A stretch of 64,000 nt of DNA from Granulicella aggregans (GCF_025685565.1 NZ_JAGSYE010000003.1:558001-622000), one strand, 5' to 3'. Positions 27,525 through 37,112 are shown, counted from the stretch's first letter. Made by a program: numbers and translations. Notes: generated by a model not told the origin, from the letters alone.

Positions 27525-28056
27525 GTGTTTCCCTCCCAAGCTCTGCCGCGACGTGGCGGACAGGCTCCTAAACGCCCGAAGAAACTGCGCTGAACTGGCT
27601 AGACCTTGCCCACGGTTGGACTAGCGTCTTTTCACAGAATTTTATTTGGTCTGACGATCACAATGTTACTCGTTTCGGATAGAGACGACTACCTCTCAGA
27701 GCCAACTCTTTCGCCCGGCGAACTCCGCCGAACCAAAAGTGCCCGGCCCGCGCAGGTTTTCTTCGGGAAACAATAATTTTCAGTTGCGGCCTGCCGCAAC
27801 TGACGCTACTATCAGGTTCACCGATACAAAGTTCAGCAGCACCACGGCGTGCTGTAGTCCTCTACCAGACTTTGAATCGGCCCAGAACCCAATTTCATCT
27901 TTAGCGCGCTCCACGTAGAGCCTTGAGTCCGTCGCATGCTGCGATGTCGATTCGTCTCGTCGTTGGGCGCTTCGCCGTTTTGAGGTGAAGTCTGGCCCGG
28001 CAGTGGCGTACTCAAGGCGTGACCTTGTTGCAACAGCACTCCAGGGGAATTTCACG
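27525..28056. promoter_or_regulatory. 532-base divergent region with hairpin-rich leader of the nitrite reductase operon
   Basis: No gene is supported here. On the plus strand it holds several stem-loops: CGGCG/CGCCG (27716-27730), a perfect CAGTTGCGGC/GCCGCAACTG (27781-27802), a six-base stem CAGCAC/GTGCTG with a six-base loop CACGGC (27837-27854), and a GGCG/CGCC stem followed by GTTTT (27966-27981). AGGGGA precedes the nirA ATG. The arrangement would suit antitermination by the divergently encoded ANTAR protein, but the expected A at loop position 1 is not seen, so the link is inference. Confidence 0.45.
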
Positions 28057-29841
28057 ATGGCGACCGAAATCTCGAACCCCGCCTTTACGACGGAACAGAA
28101 GGAGTACCTGCAAGGCTTCTTCGCGGGCGTAGCCCAGCGCGGCTTCAAGCCCTTCGTCGGCGAGACCGCCAACGGACTCATCACCGCCGACCCCGCCTCC
28201 GGCGTCGCCAATCAAGCGGCAACCCCAGAAGCCTACTTCGGGACGCCGGTCGAAGACCTCTGCCGCGAAGAGCGCTGGAAGTTCGAAGAGAACGCGCTCG
28301 ACATCTGGGACAAGCTGGTTGCCCACGCCAATGAGGACAAGGCCCCCGCGCCCGACGACCTCTTCCGCTTCAAGTTCCACGGCCTCTTCTACGTCGCCCC
28401 GGCGCAGGACTCCTTCATGCTCCGCCTCCGCGTCCCCGGCGCGGTGCTGAACTCCTACCAGATGCGCGGCCTCGCCCGCATCGCGCAGGAGATGGGCTCC
28501 GGCCGCACCGACATCACCACCCGCTCCAACCTGCAGATCCGCGAGTTCCAGCCGAAGGACATCGTCCGCGTGCTGAACAGCGTCCGCAACCTCGGCATGA
28601 CGTCGCGCGGCTCCGGCGCGGACAACATCCGCAACATCACCGCATCACCCATCACCGGCATCGACCCGCATGAATTGATCGACGTCGCCCCGCTCGCCGA
28701 CGCGATGAGCAACTACATCCTCAACTCGCGCGATATGTATGGCCTGCCGCGCAAGTTCAACATCGCCTTCGACAACGGCGGCTCCATTAGCGTCGTCGCC
28801 GACACCAACGACATCGGCTTCATCGCCGTCCGCGTGCCTGAAGGAGCAGACGTTCCCACCGGCGTCTACTTCCGCGTCCTGCTCTGCGGCATCACCGGCC
28901 ACCAGCAGTTCGCCACCGACTGCGGCATCCTCCTACGCCCCGACCAGACCGTCGCCGTCGCCGCCGCGATGGTCCGCGTCTTCACCCACAACGGCGACCG
29001 CACCGACCGCAAGAAGGCACGCCTGAAGTACCTCGTCGATAAGTGGGGCGTCGCGAAGTTCCTCTCCGAGACCGAAAAACTGCTTGCCTTCCCTTTGATC
29101 CACTTCCCTGCGGATGCCTGCGAGCCTCGCCGCGAGATCAACCGCACCGCGCACATCGGCGTCCATCCGCAGACCGCTCCGGGCATGAACTACATCGGTG
29201 TGCATGTTCCGGTCGGCCGCCTGCCTGTCGCGCAGATGACCGCGGTCGCAGACATCGCCGACCTCTACGGAAATGGCGAGCTCCGCCTCACGGTCTGGCA
29301 GAATCTCATCATTCCAAACGTCCGCTCCGAGCAGATCGACGCTGCGGTCGAAGCGATCCTCGCGGCAGGCCTGAAGATCTCGGTCGGCGCGGTACTCGGA
29401 GGCACAGTCGCCTGTACCGGAAACAAAGGCTGCAAGTTCGCCGCGACCGACACCAAATCGCACGCCGTCGCACTCGCGACCTTTCTGGATGAACGCTTCC
29501 CAATACAGCAGCCCGTGAACCTGCACGTCACCGGCTGCCCGCACTCCTGTGCGCAACACTACATCGGCGACATCGGACTACTCGGAGCAAAGATCGACGG
29601 GGAAGAGGGCTACCAGGTAAGCATCGGCGGCGGCTCGGACTCCGACCAGGGCCTCGCCCGCGAACTCATCCCAGCCATCAAGTTCGAAGACCTGCCGCCG
29701 GTCATGGAACGCCTCTTCGCGGCCTACACCACGCAGCGGGAGCCCGACGAGAACTTCCTCAGCTTCAGCCGCCGCCACTCTATCGACGAGCTGAAGACCT
29801 TCTGCTCCACCGAAAACTCCGCATCTCTGGTCGAGGCATAA
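28057..29841 (+). CDS. nirA: Siroheme-dependent nitrite reductase (NirA type; sulfite reductase possible)
   Basis: A 594-residue protein of the nitrite/sulfite reductase hemoprotein family, reducing nitrite to ammonium with six electrons. The 4Fe-4S/siroheme ligands are in CTGNKGC and in HVTGCPHSCAQHYIGDIG. SGRTDITTRSNLQIREFQ and RGSGADNIRNITASPITGID are siroheme-binding motifs. The ATG at 28057 is chosen for its AGGGGA. Context with nitrate reductase and a nitrate transporter favours nitrite over sulfite. The N-terminus (AFTTEQKEYLQGFFAGV) matches that of the next protein. Confidence 0.9.
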   Translation: MATEISNPAFTTEQKEYLQGFFAGVAQRGFKPFVGETANGLITADPASGVANQAATPEAYFGTPVEDLCREERWKFEENALDIWDKLVAHANEDKAPAPDDLFRFKFHGLFYVAPAQDSFMLRLRVPGAVLNSYQMRGLARIAQEMGSGRTDITTRSNLQIREFQPKDIVRVLNSVRNLGMTSRGSGADNIRNITASPITGIDPHELIDVAPLADAMSNYILNSRDMYGLPRKFNIAFDNGGSISVVADTNDIGFIAVRVPEGADVPTGVYFRVLLCGITGHQQFATDCGILLRPDQTVAVAAAMVRVFTHNGDRTDRKKARLKYLVDKWGVAKFLSETEKLLAFPLIHFPADACEPRREINRTAHIGVHPQTAPGMNYIGVHVPVGRLPVAQMTAVADIADLYGNGELRLTVWQNLIIPNVRSEQIDAAVEAILAAGLKISVGAVLGGTVACTGNKGCKFAATDTKSHAVALATFLDERFPIQQPVNLHVTGCPHSCAQHYIGDIGLLGAKIDGEEGYQVSIGGGSDSDQGLARELIPAIKFEDLPPVMERLFAAYTTQREPDENFLSFSRRHSIDELKTFCSTENSASLVEA

Positions 29842-29844
29842 TCA

Positions 29845-31617
29845 ATGTCCGCAATCGTTCCCTTCATCCCCGATACCGCGCCCTTCTCGCCCGAACAGCG
29901 CGCCTGGCTCAACGGCTATCTCGCCGGTCTCTTCTCCGGCGCAGCAGCAACAGCGCCCTCGCCACAGAAGGCGTCGCTGAAGATCCCCGTCCTCTACGCG
30001 ACACAGTCCGGCACCGGCGAAGGCCTCGCCCGTAAGGTCGCGAAGGAGCTCAAGGCGAAAGGCCACACCGCGGAGCTCGCCGCGCTTGAGACCTTCGAAC
30101 CCGCCAAGCTCGCGCAGCAGGAGCATGTCATCCTCATCGCCAGCACCTACGGCGAGGGCGATCCGCCGGACGCCGTGCAATCGTGGGCCGCGCAGCTTCA
30201 AGCCGAAGGTGCGCCGCGCATGGACAAGCTCTCCTACACGGTCCTCGCGCTGGGCGACAGACACTACGAGCACTTCTGCAAGTTCGGCATCGACCTCGAC
30301 TTCCGCCTCGAATCCCTCGGTGCCAAGCGCCTCCATGACCGCGTCGACTGCGACGTCGAGTTCGAGGCAGAGTTCCAGGCATGGAAGATGGGCGTCCTCG
30401 ACAAAATCGAAGCCATCGCCACCGGAGCTACAGCCGAGCCTGCAACAGCCTCGACTCCCGCCGCGATTGAACTTCCTGCCGAACGCCCGCAGATTCATAC
30501 CCGCGAAAATCCGCTCTTCGCGCCTCTAGTCGAACGGCGTCCGCTGACCACTGACATCTCCAGCAAGCAGACGCTGCACCTCGCCTTCTCCGTTGCCGAC
30601 TCGCAGCTTCACTACGAGGCGGGCGATGCCTGCGGCGTAATCGCGCAGAACGATCCCGTGCTCGTCGACGAAGTCCTTGCAACCGCGAAGTTCACCGGCG
30701 ACGAGCACGTCACTCTCGATAAGACCGGTACAGTCACCCTTCGCGAAGCGTTGCTCCATCACCTGCAGTTCACGCGCCTCAATCGTAAGATGGTGCAGGG
30801 CTACGCGACCAAGGGCGATTGCAAGCCGCTCGCCGGCCTTCTCATTCCTGAGCAACAGACCCACCTCGACAAGTACATGTACGACCGCGACTTCATCGAC
30901 CTGCTCGAAGAATATCCTGGCGTCATCACGTCGGCCGGCGAGATCATCGAGCTGCTGCCGAAGCTCGCTCCACGTCTCTACTCCATATCATCGAGTCCCG
31001 CCGCACACGCTGGCGAGGTACACGCGACGGTCGCCGTCGTGCGCTATCGGGCTATCAACCGGCAGCGTGGCGGCGTCTGCTCGACCATGTTCGCGGATCG
31101 CATCGCGCATGGCGGGACTGTCCCCATCTACATCCAACCCAACAAGAAGTTCCGCCTGCCCCTCGACTCGAACGCGCCCATCATCATGATCGGCCCGGGC
31201 ACCGGCATCGCTCCCTTCCGTGGATTCCTGCACGAGCGCCAGGCCACCGGCGCGAAGGGAAAGAACTGGCTCTTCTTCGGCGAACGCAGCGCGGCAACCG
31301 ACTTCCTCTACCGCGACGAGTTAGAAAAGATGCAGGCTAACGGCCACCTAACGCAACTCCACACTGCGTTCTCCCGCGACCAGGAGAAGAAGATTTACGT
31401 GCAGGACCGCATGCTCGAGCAGGCCGCACAGGTGTGGAGCTGGCTACAGGATGGAGCCAGCGTCTACGTCTGCGGCGACGCAACTCACATGGCCCGCGAT
31501 GTAGATGCGGCACTCCATACGATCATCGGCCAACAAGGCACTCTCGACGCCGAAGCCGCCAAAGATTACGTGCAGCAGATGAAGGATGATCGCCGCTATC
31601 AACGCGACGTCTACTAA
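29845..31617 (+). CDS. CysJ-like NADPH diflavin reductase
   Basis: A 590-residue cytoplasmic flavoprotein: an N-terminal FSPEQRAWLNGYLAGL segment, a flavodoxin domain (about 48-190: LYATQSGTGEGLARKVAKEL, ASTYGEGDPPDAVQSWA, ALGDRHYEHFCKFG), then an FAD domain (PRLYSISSSPAAH, GGVCSTMFADRI) and an NADPH domain (MIGPGTGIAPFRGFLHER, VYVCGDATHMARDV, ending DDRRYQRDVY). This is the CysJ/P450-reductase layout. It starts four bases after nirA, so it probably feeds NADPH electrons to that reductase instead of ferredoxin. Confidence 0.9.
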   Translation: MSAIVPFIPDTAPFSPEQRAWLNGYLAGLFSGAAATAPSPQKASLKIPVLYATQSGTGEGLARKVAKELKAKGHTAELAALETFEPAKLAQQEHVILIASTYGEGDPPDAVQSWAAQLQAEGAPRMDKLSYTVLALGDRHYEHFCKFGIDLDFRLESLGAKRLHDRVDCDVEFEAEFQAWKMGVLDKIEAIATGATAEPATASTPAAIELPAERPQIHTRENPLFAPLVERRPLTTDISSKQTLHLAFSVADSQLHYEAGDACGVIAQNDPVLVDEVLATAKFTGDEHVTLDKTGTVTLREALLHHLQFTRLNRKMVQGYATKGDCKPLAGLLIPEQQTHLDKYMYDRDFIDLLEEYPGVITSAGEIIELLPKLAPRLYSISSSPAAHAGEVHATVAVVRYRAINRQRGGVCSTMFADRIAHGGTVPIYIQPNKKFRLPLDSNAPIIMIGPGTGIAPFRGFLHERQATGAKGKNWLFFGERSAATDFLYRDELEKMQANGHLTQLHTAFSRDQEKKIYVQDRMLEQAAQVWSWLQDGASVYVCGDATHMARDVDAALHTIIGQQGTLDAEAAKDYVQQMKDDRRYQRDVY

Positions 31618-31731
31618 CCACCTTGTCCCGTTGCCGCATTTTTTTGTCATTCCCAAAGGGAATCTGCTTCTTCAACCCTTCGCCACATAGCCAAGTTCTC
31701 TAGCGTTTCATAGTTGATCCGAGGCACCGAT

Positions 31732-33363
31732 TTGGCATTGCCGCTCCACGAACGCGCACACTCCGGCACCGACGACGCTCTCGTGCGCCTGACGCCCGAA
31801 GGCGCGCCGTTGACCTTCAACTTCGAAGATCTCGGCAAGCCCTTCGCACCCGCACAGGTCGTGAACTCGCTCATCCCGTCGCGCCCGCTCGAAGCCAGCG
31901 AGAACTATCGCTTCCACTTCAACATGACGAAGTGCGTTGGCTGCCGCTCCTGCGAGATCGCCTGCAACGAGCAGAACGGCAACCCCGCCGACATCCGCTG
32001 GCGGCGCATCGGCGAGATCGAAGGCGGCGAGTACCCCGACACCCTCCGCTACTACCTCTCGATGGGCTGCAACCACTGCCTCGACGCCGATTGCGTCCGC
32101 GGCTGCCCGGTCGAGGCCTACACGAAAGATCCCGTCACCGGCATCGTCCTCCACTCCGCCGACGCCTGCATCGGCTGCCAGTACTGCGTCTGGAACTGCC
32201 CCTACTCCGTGCCGCAGTTCAACGCTGCGCGCGGCGTCGTAGGCAAGTGCGATATGTGCCATGGCCGACTCACCGACGGCCTCGAACCAGCGTGCGTCAA
32301 CGCCTGCCCCGAAGCCGCCATCGAGATCGAGATCGTCAACATCGCCGACTGGCGCGAGAACTATATTGCCGCCGAATCCCCTGGCATGCCTGACGCCAAC
32401 ATCACCATCTCCACCACGCGCATTACGCTGCCGAAGTCCTCGCCCACCGTGCTCGAAAAGGTCGACAACTACCATATCCGCCCGGAGCACGCCCACTTCT
32501 CGCTGGTCTTCATGACCACGCTGATACAAGCCGTTGCCGGCGCGGTCACCTACATGACTGCGATGCACCAGCTCTCGCCTGTCTCACTGATCGCGCTGGT
32601 GCTCATCACAGTCCTTGCACTCAATATCTCGGTCACCCATCTCGGCCGCCCCGCCTTCGCCTATCGCGCGGTCAAGATGTGGCGGCGTTCGTGGCTCAGC
32701 CGCGAGGTCCTCTTCTTCGGACTCTTCTTCGGTGCCTTGGCGGCTCTTACGGGAGCATCCGTCGCCGCGACGCTGCACTTGTATCCAGTCCCGCAGATCG
32801 CCTTCCAACTCTTCGAAGCAGGCACCCTCTTCTTCGGCGGCGCAGGCCTTGTCGCCAGCGCCTGCATCTATCTCGTCCCTGCGCGCCCCGCGTGGAACAT
32901 GGTCCACACTCCCGTCGACTTCCTCCTGAGCGCCGCTCTGCTTGGCGTGCCGCTGCCTTTCGTTCTCGACAAGTTTTCGAACCAGCTTGCTCCACTCCTG
33001 AACCACTTCCCTGCCTTGCATCTCTCCGCACCACGCTTCCTCGCGGCGGACGCTAGTCTCCTCGGTGCGTCCGTCGCCGTCGCATGGCTGCTCAATCTCG
33101 CCATCAAAGTTGTCCGCCTCAAGCGCTCAAGCATCTTCGAAGAACAGGCCTCCTACAACCTCCTCCGAACTCGCGAGATGCTCCCGCTCTTGATCGCCAC
33201 CTTTACGTCGGTCAACCTCGCCGCCGGACTCATGCTTACCAGCCACTTTGCCCTGGCACTCGCAAGCGCTACTGTGGGAGTTCTCCTGTCCCGCTATCTG
33301 TTCTTCGTCTCTGTCGTGCCATTGAACATGGCCCTCACTTATGTGCGGAGGCAGGCAGCATGA
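31732..33363 (+). CDS. DmsB-DmsC fusion: four-cluster ferredoxin joined to a quinone-site membrane anchor
   Basis: A protein of about 543 residues. The first 250 hold 16 cysteines in the DmsB pattern: CVGCRSCEIAC, CNHCLDADCVRGC, CIGCQYCVWNC and CDMC...CVNAC, enough for four 4Fe-4S clusters. The rest has about eight transmembrane helices like DmsC (for example HFSLVFMTTLIQAVAGAV and LVLITVLALNISVTHLGRP). These subunits are normally separate. No ATG fits; the TTG at 31732 has GAGG seven bases upstream. Its TGA overlaps the ATG of the nitrate reductase, so it is the likely electron donor, taking electrons from quinol. Confidence 0.87.
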   Translation: MALPLHERAHSGTDDALVRLTPEGAPLTFNFEDLGKPFAPAQVVNSLIPSRPLEASENYRFHFNMTKCVGCRSCEIACNEQNGNPADIRWRRIGEIEGGEYPDTLRYYLSMGCNHCLDADCVRGCPVEAYTKDPVTGIVLHSADACIGCQYCVWNCPYSVPQFNAARGVVGKCDMCHGRLTDGLEPACVNACPEAAIEIEIVNIADWRENYIAAESPGMPDANITISTTRITLPKSSPTVLEKVDNYHIRPEHAHFSLVFMTTLIQAVAGAVTYMTAMHQLSPVSLIALVLITVLALNISVTHLGRPAFAYRAVKMWRRSWLSREVLFFGLFFGALAALTGASVAATLHLYPVPQIAFQLFEAGTLFFGGAGLVASACIYLVPARPAWNMVHTPVDFLLSAALLGVPLPFVLDKFSNQLAPLLNHFPALHLSAPRFLAADASLLGASVAVAWLLNLAIKVVRLKRSSIFEEQASYNLLRTREMLPLLIATFTSVNLAAGLMLTSHFALALASATVGVLLSRYLFFVSVVPLNMALTYVRRQAA

Positions 33364-35537
33364 GCGCCATCGCCCAGATCCGTCGACTGCTCGGCATCGA
33401 CACGCGCCAAAAGGACTACGCCTACAGCCGCGACCCCAACTTCGGCCACATCTCTACCTCCCGCGTCGCCGACAAGTGGACGAAGACCACCTGCGGCTAC
33501 TGCTCAGTCGGCTGCGGCATGCTAGTCGGGACGAAGGACGGCAAAGCCGTCGCCGTGCGCGGCAATCCCGATCACCCCGTCAACCTCGGCAAGCTCTGTC
33601 CCAAGGGCCTAAGCGAGCACCACATCCTCGACTCCCCCGGCCGCGCGAGGCTCCCCATGCTGCGCAAGGATGGCGTTCTCACGCCCGTCTCGTGGGATGA
33701 AGCTCTCGACACGCTCGTCGAAAAGTTTACCGGCATCCAGAAGAAGTACGGCCACGGCTCGCTCGGCGTCGTCGGCACCGGTCAGCTCCTCACCGAGGAG
33801 TACTACACCCTCGGCAAGCTCGTTCAACTCGGCTTCCGCACACCGAACAACGACGGCAACACCACGCTCTGCATGGCCTCCGCCGTCTCCGGTTATAAGC
33901 TCTCCTTCGGCAGCGACGGCCCGCCCGGAAGCTACGAAGACATGGAGCACGCCGACGTGATCCTGCTCGTCGGCTCAAACATCGCCGACAACCATCCCAT
34001 CCTCTGCCAGCGTCTCGAACGCAACCGCCAGCGAAATCCCAACCGCTCGCTCATCGTCGTCGACCCGCGCGTCACCAAGACTGCGATGATGGCCGACCTG
34101 CACCTTCCAGTCAAGCCGCGCAGCGACATCGCTCTGCTTAACGGCATCGCGCATATCCTCATCCGCGACGGCCTTGTCGACGCAACCTACATCGCGGAGC
34201 ACACCACGGGCTTCGAGGAGTTCCGCAACTTCGTCGCGGAGTTCACGCCCGAACATGTCGCGAAGATCACTGGCCTGAGTGTCGACGTCATCACCGGCAC
34301 CGCCATTCAATATGGTCGCGCCAAGGCAGCCTTCATCGGATGGACCATGGGCGTCAACCACTCCTCGCAGGGAGCAGTCACCGTCGCAGCCATCAACAAC
34401 CTCGCTCTGCTCACCGGCAACATCGGACGCATCGGCGCTGCACCGTTCTCCATCACCGGCCAGTGCAACGCCATGGGTACGCGCGAGTTCGGGTTTTGCT
34501 CAAGCCTGCCGGGCTATCGCAAGTACGAAGACGCGGAGCACCGCGAGGAGCTTGCCGCCATCTGGGGTGTGGATGTCGACCGCATCCCCACCAAGCGCGG
34601 CATGGCCTATCCCGACATCATCGAAGCCGCCGTCGCCGGCAAGATCAAGGCGCTCTGGTTCATCGCCACCAACCCGGTCGTCTCCTTCCCCAACTACAAG
34701 CTTCTCGAACAGGCCCTGCGCAACGTCGAGTTCCTCGTTGTGCAGGACGGCTTCTTCCCCACGCCCACCAGCGACTTCGCCCATCTCGTACTTCCCGCAG
34801 CAATCTGGGGCGAGAAAGAAGGCACCTATACCAACTCCGAACGCCGCGCGAGCAAGGTCAACCGCATCGTCACGCCACCCGGCAAAGCAAGGCCCGACTT
34901 CGAAATCTTCCTGGACATCGCTTCACGACTGGGAGTGAAGGACGAGCTCTACCCCGGCTGGACCTCGACCCGCGATGCCTACCTCGAGATGCAAACCGTC
35001 TCCAAAGGCCGCATGTGCGACTACAGCCTCTTCACCTGGGAGGAGATCGAAGCCAACGGCGGCATTCAGTGGGGCGGCGACCGCCTCTACAAAGACGGCG
35101 TCTTCCCCACCAAGGACGGCAGAGCAATTCTGCACTGCGTCCCATGCGAGCCCTTCAGCGAGCAGCCGAACGCGGAGTACGACCTCGTCCTCAACACCGG
35201 CCGAACCGTCGAGCACTGGCACACCCGCACCAAGACGCAACAAGTCGCGATGCTCGACAGCATGGTGCCGAGCGCGTGGCTCGAGATGAACCCGCAGGAC
35301 GCCGCCCGCATGAAACTGAAACCACACGACAAGGTCACCGTAGTCTCACGCCGTAGCCGGGTCAGTGGGCTCGAGTTGCGCATCACCGGAATCATCGCTC
35401 CGGGCCAGGTCTTCATGCCCTTCCACTTCGCCGAGACCAACTCGAACCTGGTCACACTGGGTGCCTTCGACCCCATCTCGCGCGAACCAAACTTCAAACA
35501 ATGCGCCGTCCGCGTCGAGCGCTCGGCCCCAAACTGA
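33360..35537 (+). CDS. nasA: Assimilatory-type nitrate reductase catalytic subunit (molybdopterin, NasA/NarB)
   Basis: A 725-residue bis-MGD enzyme reducing nitrate to nitrite. The N-terminal 4Fe-4S motif is TTCGYCSVGCGMLV...GKLCPKG, the molybdenum ligand region is NTTLCMASAVSGYKLSFG, and the MGD-binding parts include LVGSNIADNHPILCQRLE, FCSSLPGYRKYED and the C-terminal LVLNTGRTVEHWHTRTKT. The length matches NasA/NarB. There is no Tat signal at the N-terminus, so it should stay in the cytoplasm. The ATG overlaps the preceding TGA (ATGA). No C-terminal 2Fe-2S BFD domain is seen. Confidence 0.9.
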   Translation: MSAIAQIRRLLGIDTRQKDYAYSRDPNFGHISTSRVADKWTKTTCGYCSVGCGMLVGTKDGKAVAVRGNPDHPVNLGKLCPKGLSEHHILDSPGRARLPMLRKDGVLTPVSWDEALDTLVEKFTGIQKKYGHGSLGVVGTGQLLTEEYYTLGKLVQLGFRTPNNDGNTTLCMASAVSGYKLSFGSDGPPGSYEDMEHADVILLVGSNIADNHPILCQRLERNRQRNPNRSLIVVDPRVTKTAMMADLHLPVKPRSDIALLNGIAHILIRDGLVDATYIAEHTTGFEEFRNFVAEFTPEHVAKITGLSVDVITGTAIQYGRAKAAFIGWTMGVNHSSQGAVTVAAINNLALLTGNIGRIGAAPFSITGQCNAMGTREFGFCSSLPGYRKYEDAEHREELAAIWGVDVDRIPTKRGMAYPDIIEAAVAGKIKALWFIATNPVVSFPNYKLLEQALRNVEFLVVQDGFFPTPTSDFAHLVLPAAIWGEKEGTYTNSERRASKVNRIVTPPGKARPDFEIFLDIASRLGVKDELYPGWTSTRDAYLEMQTVSKGRMCDYSLFTWEEIEANGGIQWGGDRLYKDGVFPTKDGRAILHCVPCEPFSEQPNAEYDLVLNTGRTVEHWHTRTKTQQVAMLDSMVPSAWLEMNPQDAARMKLKPHDKVTVVSRRSRVSGLELRITGIIAPGQVFMPFHFAETNSNLVTLGAFDPISREPNFKQCAVRVERSAPN

Positions 35538-35560
35538 CCCCGCCCGAAGATGCCCGGGTG

Positions 35561-35593
35561 CCCCATCCATGCAGCTTCATCGCATGGGTGGGA
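35561..35593. repeat. GCCCCA...TGGG palindromic repeat, copy 2
   Basis: It begins GTGCCCCATCCATGC and ends GCATGGGTGGGA, with the arms pairing except for one G-T type mismatch around a short loop. It lies in the 281-base gap between nitrate reductase and the nitrate transporter. The rest of that gap holds no gene apart from the AGGAGA before the transporter. Confidence 0.7.
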
Positions 35594-35818
35594 AAACGAA
35601 ATCTTCACCGGCCCACAGTCGGATCACCACCACCTCCGAACCGACGGCCGGTCCGAATACCAGAACCTCCACCTCCAGAGGTTCCATGTGACTTTGTAGC
35701 CTGCCCCACCCCCGGCGCCGCAGCCGGGAGCAATCGCCGTACCAAGGATGAACCCAGACGTTCCTCCTGAAGAACACCGCCGGGCCCTGCCTCACCAAAA
35801 ATCTCAGGAGACTTCTCA

Positions 35819-37054
35819 ATGGCAAGCTACAAGCTCTTTCTCAAGTCGGGCCATCCCCCGACCCTCTTCGCGGCTTTCCTCTACTTCGACTTCAGCTTCG
35901 CCGTCTGGGTGCTGAACGGCGCCATGGGCCCGTTCATCTCAGAGGCCTTCCACCTCACCCCGCAGCAGATCGGTCTGATGGTCTCGGTGCCAACCCTCGC
36001 CGGAGCCTTCATGCGCTTCCCGCTCGGCGTGCTCTCGCAATACATCGGTCGCAAAAACGCCGCGATCGTCGAGATGTCGGCCATCGTCATCGCCCTGCTC
36101 TACGGCTTCTTCTTCGTTCATACCTTCTCGAACGTACTCGCCATGGGTGTCCTTCTCGGCATCGCCGGAGCGAGCTTCGGCGTCGCGCTCTCGCTTGGCT
36201 CCGGGTGGTTCCCGCAGCAATATAAAGGCCTGGCCATGGGCATCGCAGGAGCCGGCAACTCCGGCACCGCGCTTGCCTCGCTCTTCGCTCCGCGGCTTGC
36301 CACCCACTTCGGCTGGCAGCACGTCTACGGCTTCGCCGCCGCGATGATGCTGCTTCCGCTGCTGGTCATGATCTTCTTCGCGAAAGAGCCGCCTGACCAC
36401 GAACACCTGACCCTGCGTGAGCACCTCTCCTGCCTCTTCGAAAAGGACGGCTGGTACTTCAACCTCGTCTACATCATCACCTTTGGCGGTTTCATCGGCC
36501 TTGCGACCTTCCTGCCTTCGTTCTTCTACGCACAGTTCCACGTCTCGAAGATCCAGGCGGGCGAGCTGACCGTCCTGGCGACGCTGACCGGCAGCGCCAC
36601 CCGCGTCGTCGGCGGCTGGTTCGCGGATCGCGTCGGCGGTGTCACCACGCTCTCCGTCGTCTTCCTCATCGCCATAGCCGGTCTCTTCGGCCTGATGACC
36701 ACGCCTCCGCTCCTTGCCACCACTTTGCTCTTCATGCTCTGCTTTGCAGCGTTGGGAGCGGGCAATGGCGCAACCTTCCAGCTCGTCCCTCTGCGCTGGC
36801 CTCTGACGACGGCCGTAGCCGGAGGCATGATCGGCGAGATCGGAGCGCTCGGCGGCTCGATCCTTCCCAACCTGCTCGGCTACTCGAAGCAGCACACCGG
36901 ATCGTTCAAGGGGGGATTCATCGTCTACGCCGCACTCGCCTTCTGCGTGCTCGGTCTGCTCCGCGTCGTCTCGCGCACCTGGACCAAGACCTGGGTCGGC
37001 CCCGGCGGCAGGGCCCTCATCACTGCGGATATGGAATCGATGGCTGCAGACTGA
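35819..37054 (+). CDS. NNP-family MFS nitrate/nitrite transporter
   Basis: A 411-residue transporter with about 12 transmembrane helices. It opens with the NarK/NasA-type helix 1 (LYFDFSFAVWVLNGAMGPFI), has the first-half loop GVLSQYIGRKNAA, the glycine-rich MGIAGAGNSGTALASLFAP in helix 5, GGWFADRVGG between the halves, and GGMIGEIGALGGSILPNLLG in helix 11. These glycine-rich stretches are the nitrate signature sites. AGGAGA lies eight bases before the ATG. As last gene of the cluster it supplies nitrate to the reductases upstream. Confidence 0.9.
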   Translation: MASYKLFLKSGHPPTLFAAFLYFDFSFAVWVLNGAMGPFISEAFHLTPQQIGLMVSVPTLAGAFMRFPLGVLSQYIGRKNAAIVEMSAIVIALLYGFFFVHTFSNVLAMGVLLGIAGASFGVALSLGSGWFPQQYKGLAMGIAGAGNSGTALASLFAPRLATHFGWQHVYGFAAAMMLLPLLVMIFFAKEPPDHEHLTLREHLSCLFEKDGWYFNLVYIITFGGFIGLATFLPSFFYAQFHVSKIQAGELTVLATLTGSATRVVGGWFADRVGGVTTLSVVFLIAIAGLFGLMTTPPLLATTLLFMLCFAALGAGNGATFQLVPLRWPLTTAVAGGMIGEIGALGGSILPNLLGYSKQHTGSFKGGFIVYAALAFCVLGLLRVVSRTWTKTWVGPGGRALITADMESMAAD

Positions 37055-37112
37055 CGCCTCAACGAAGCCTTGTCATCCTCCACGATCTGCCCAGCGCTAC
37101 CCAAAACCCTGT

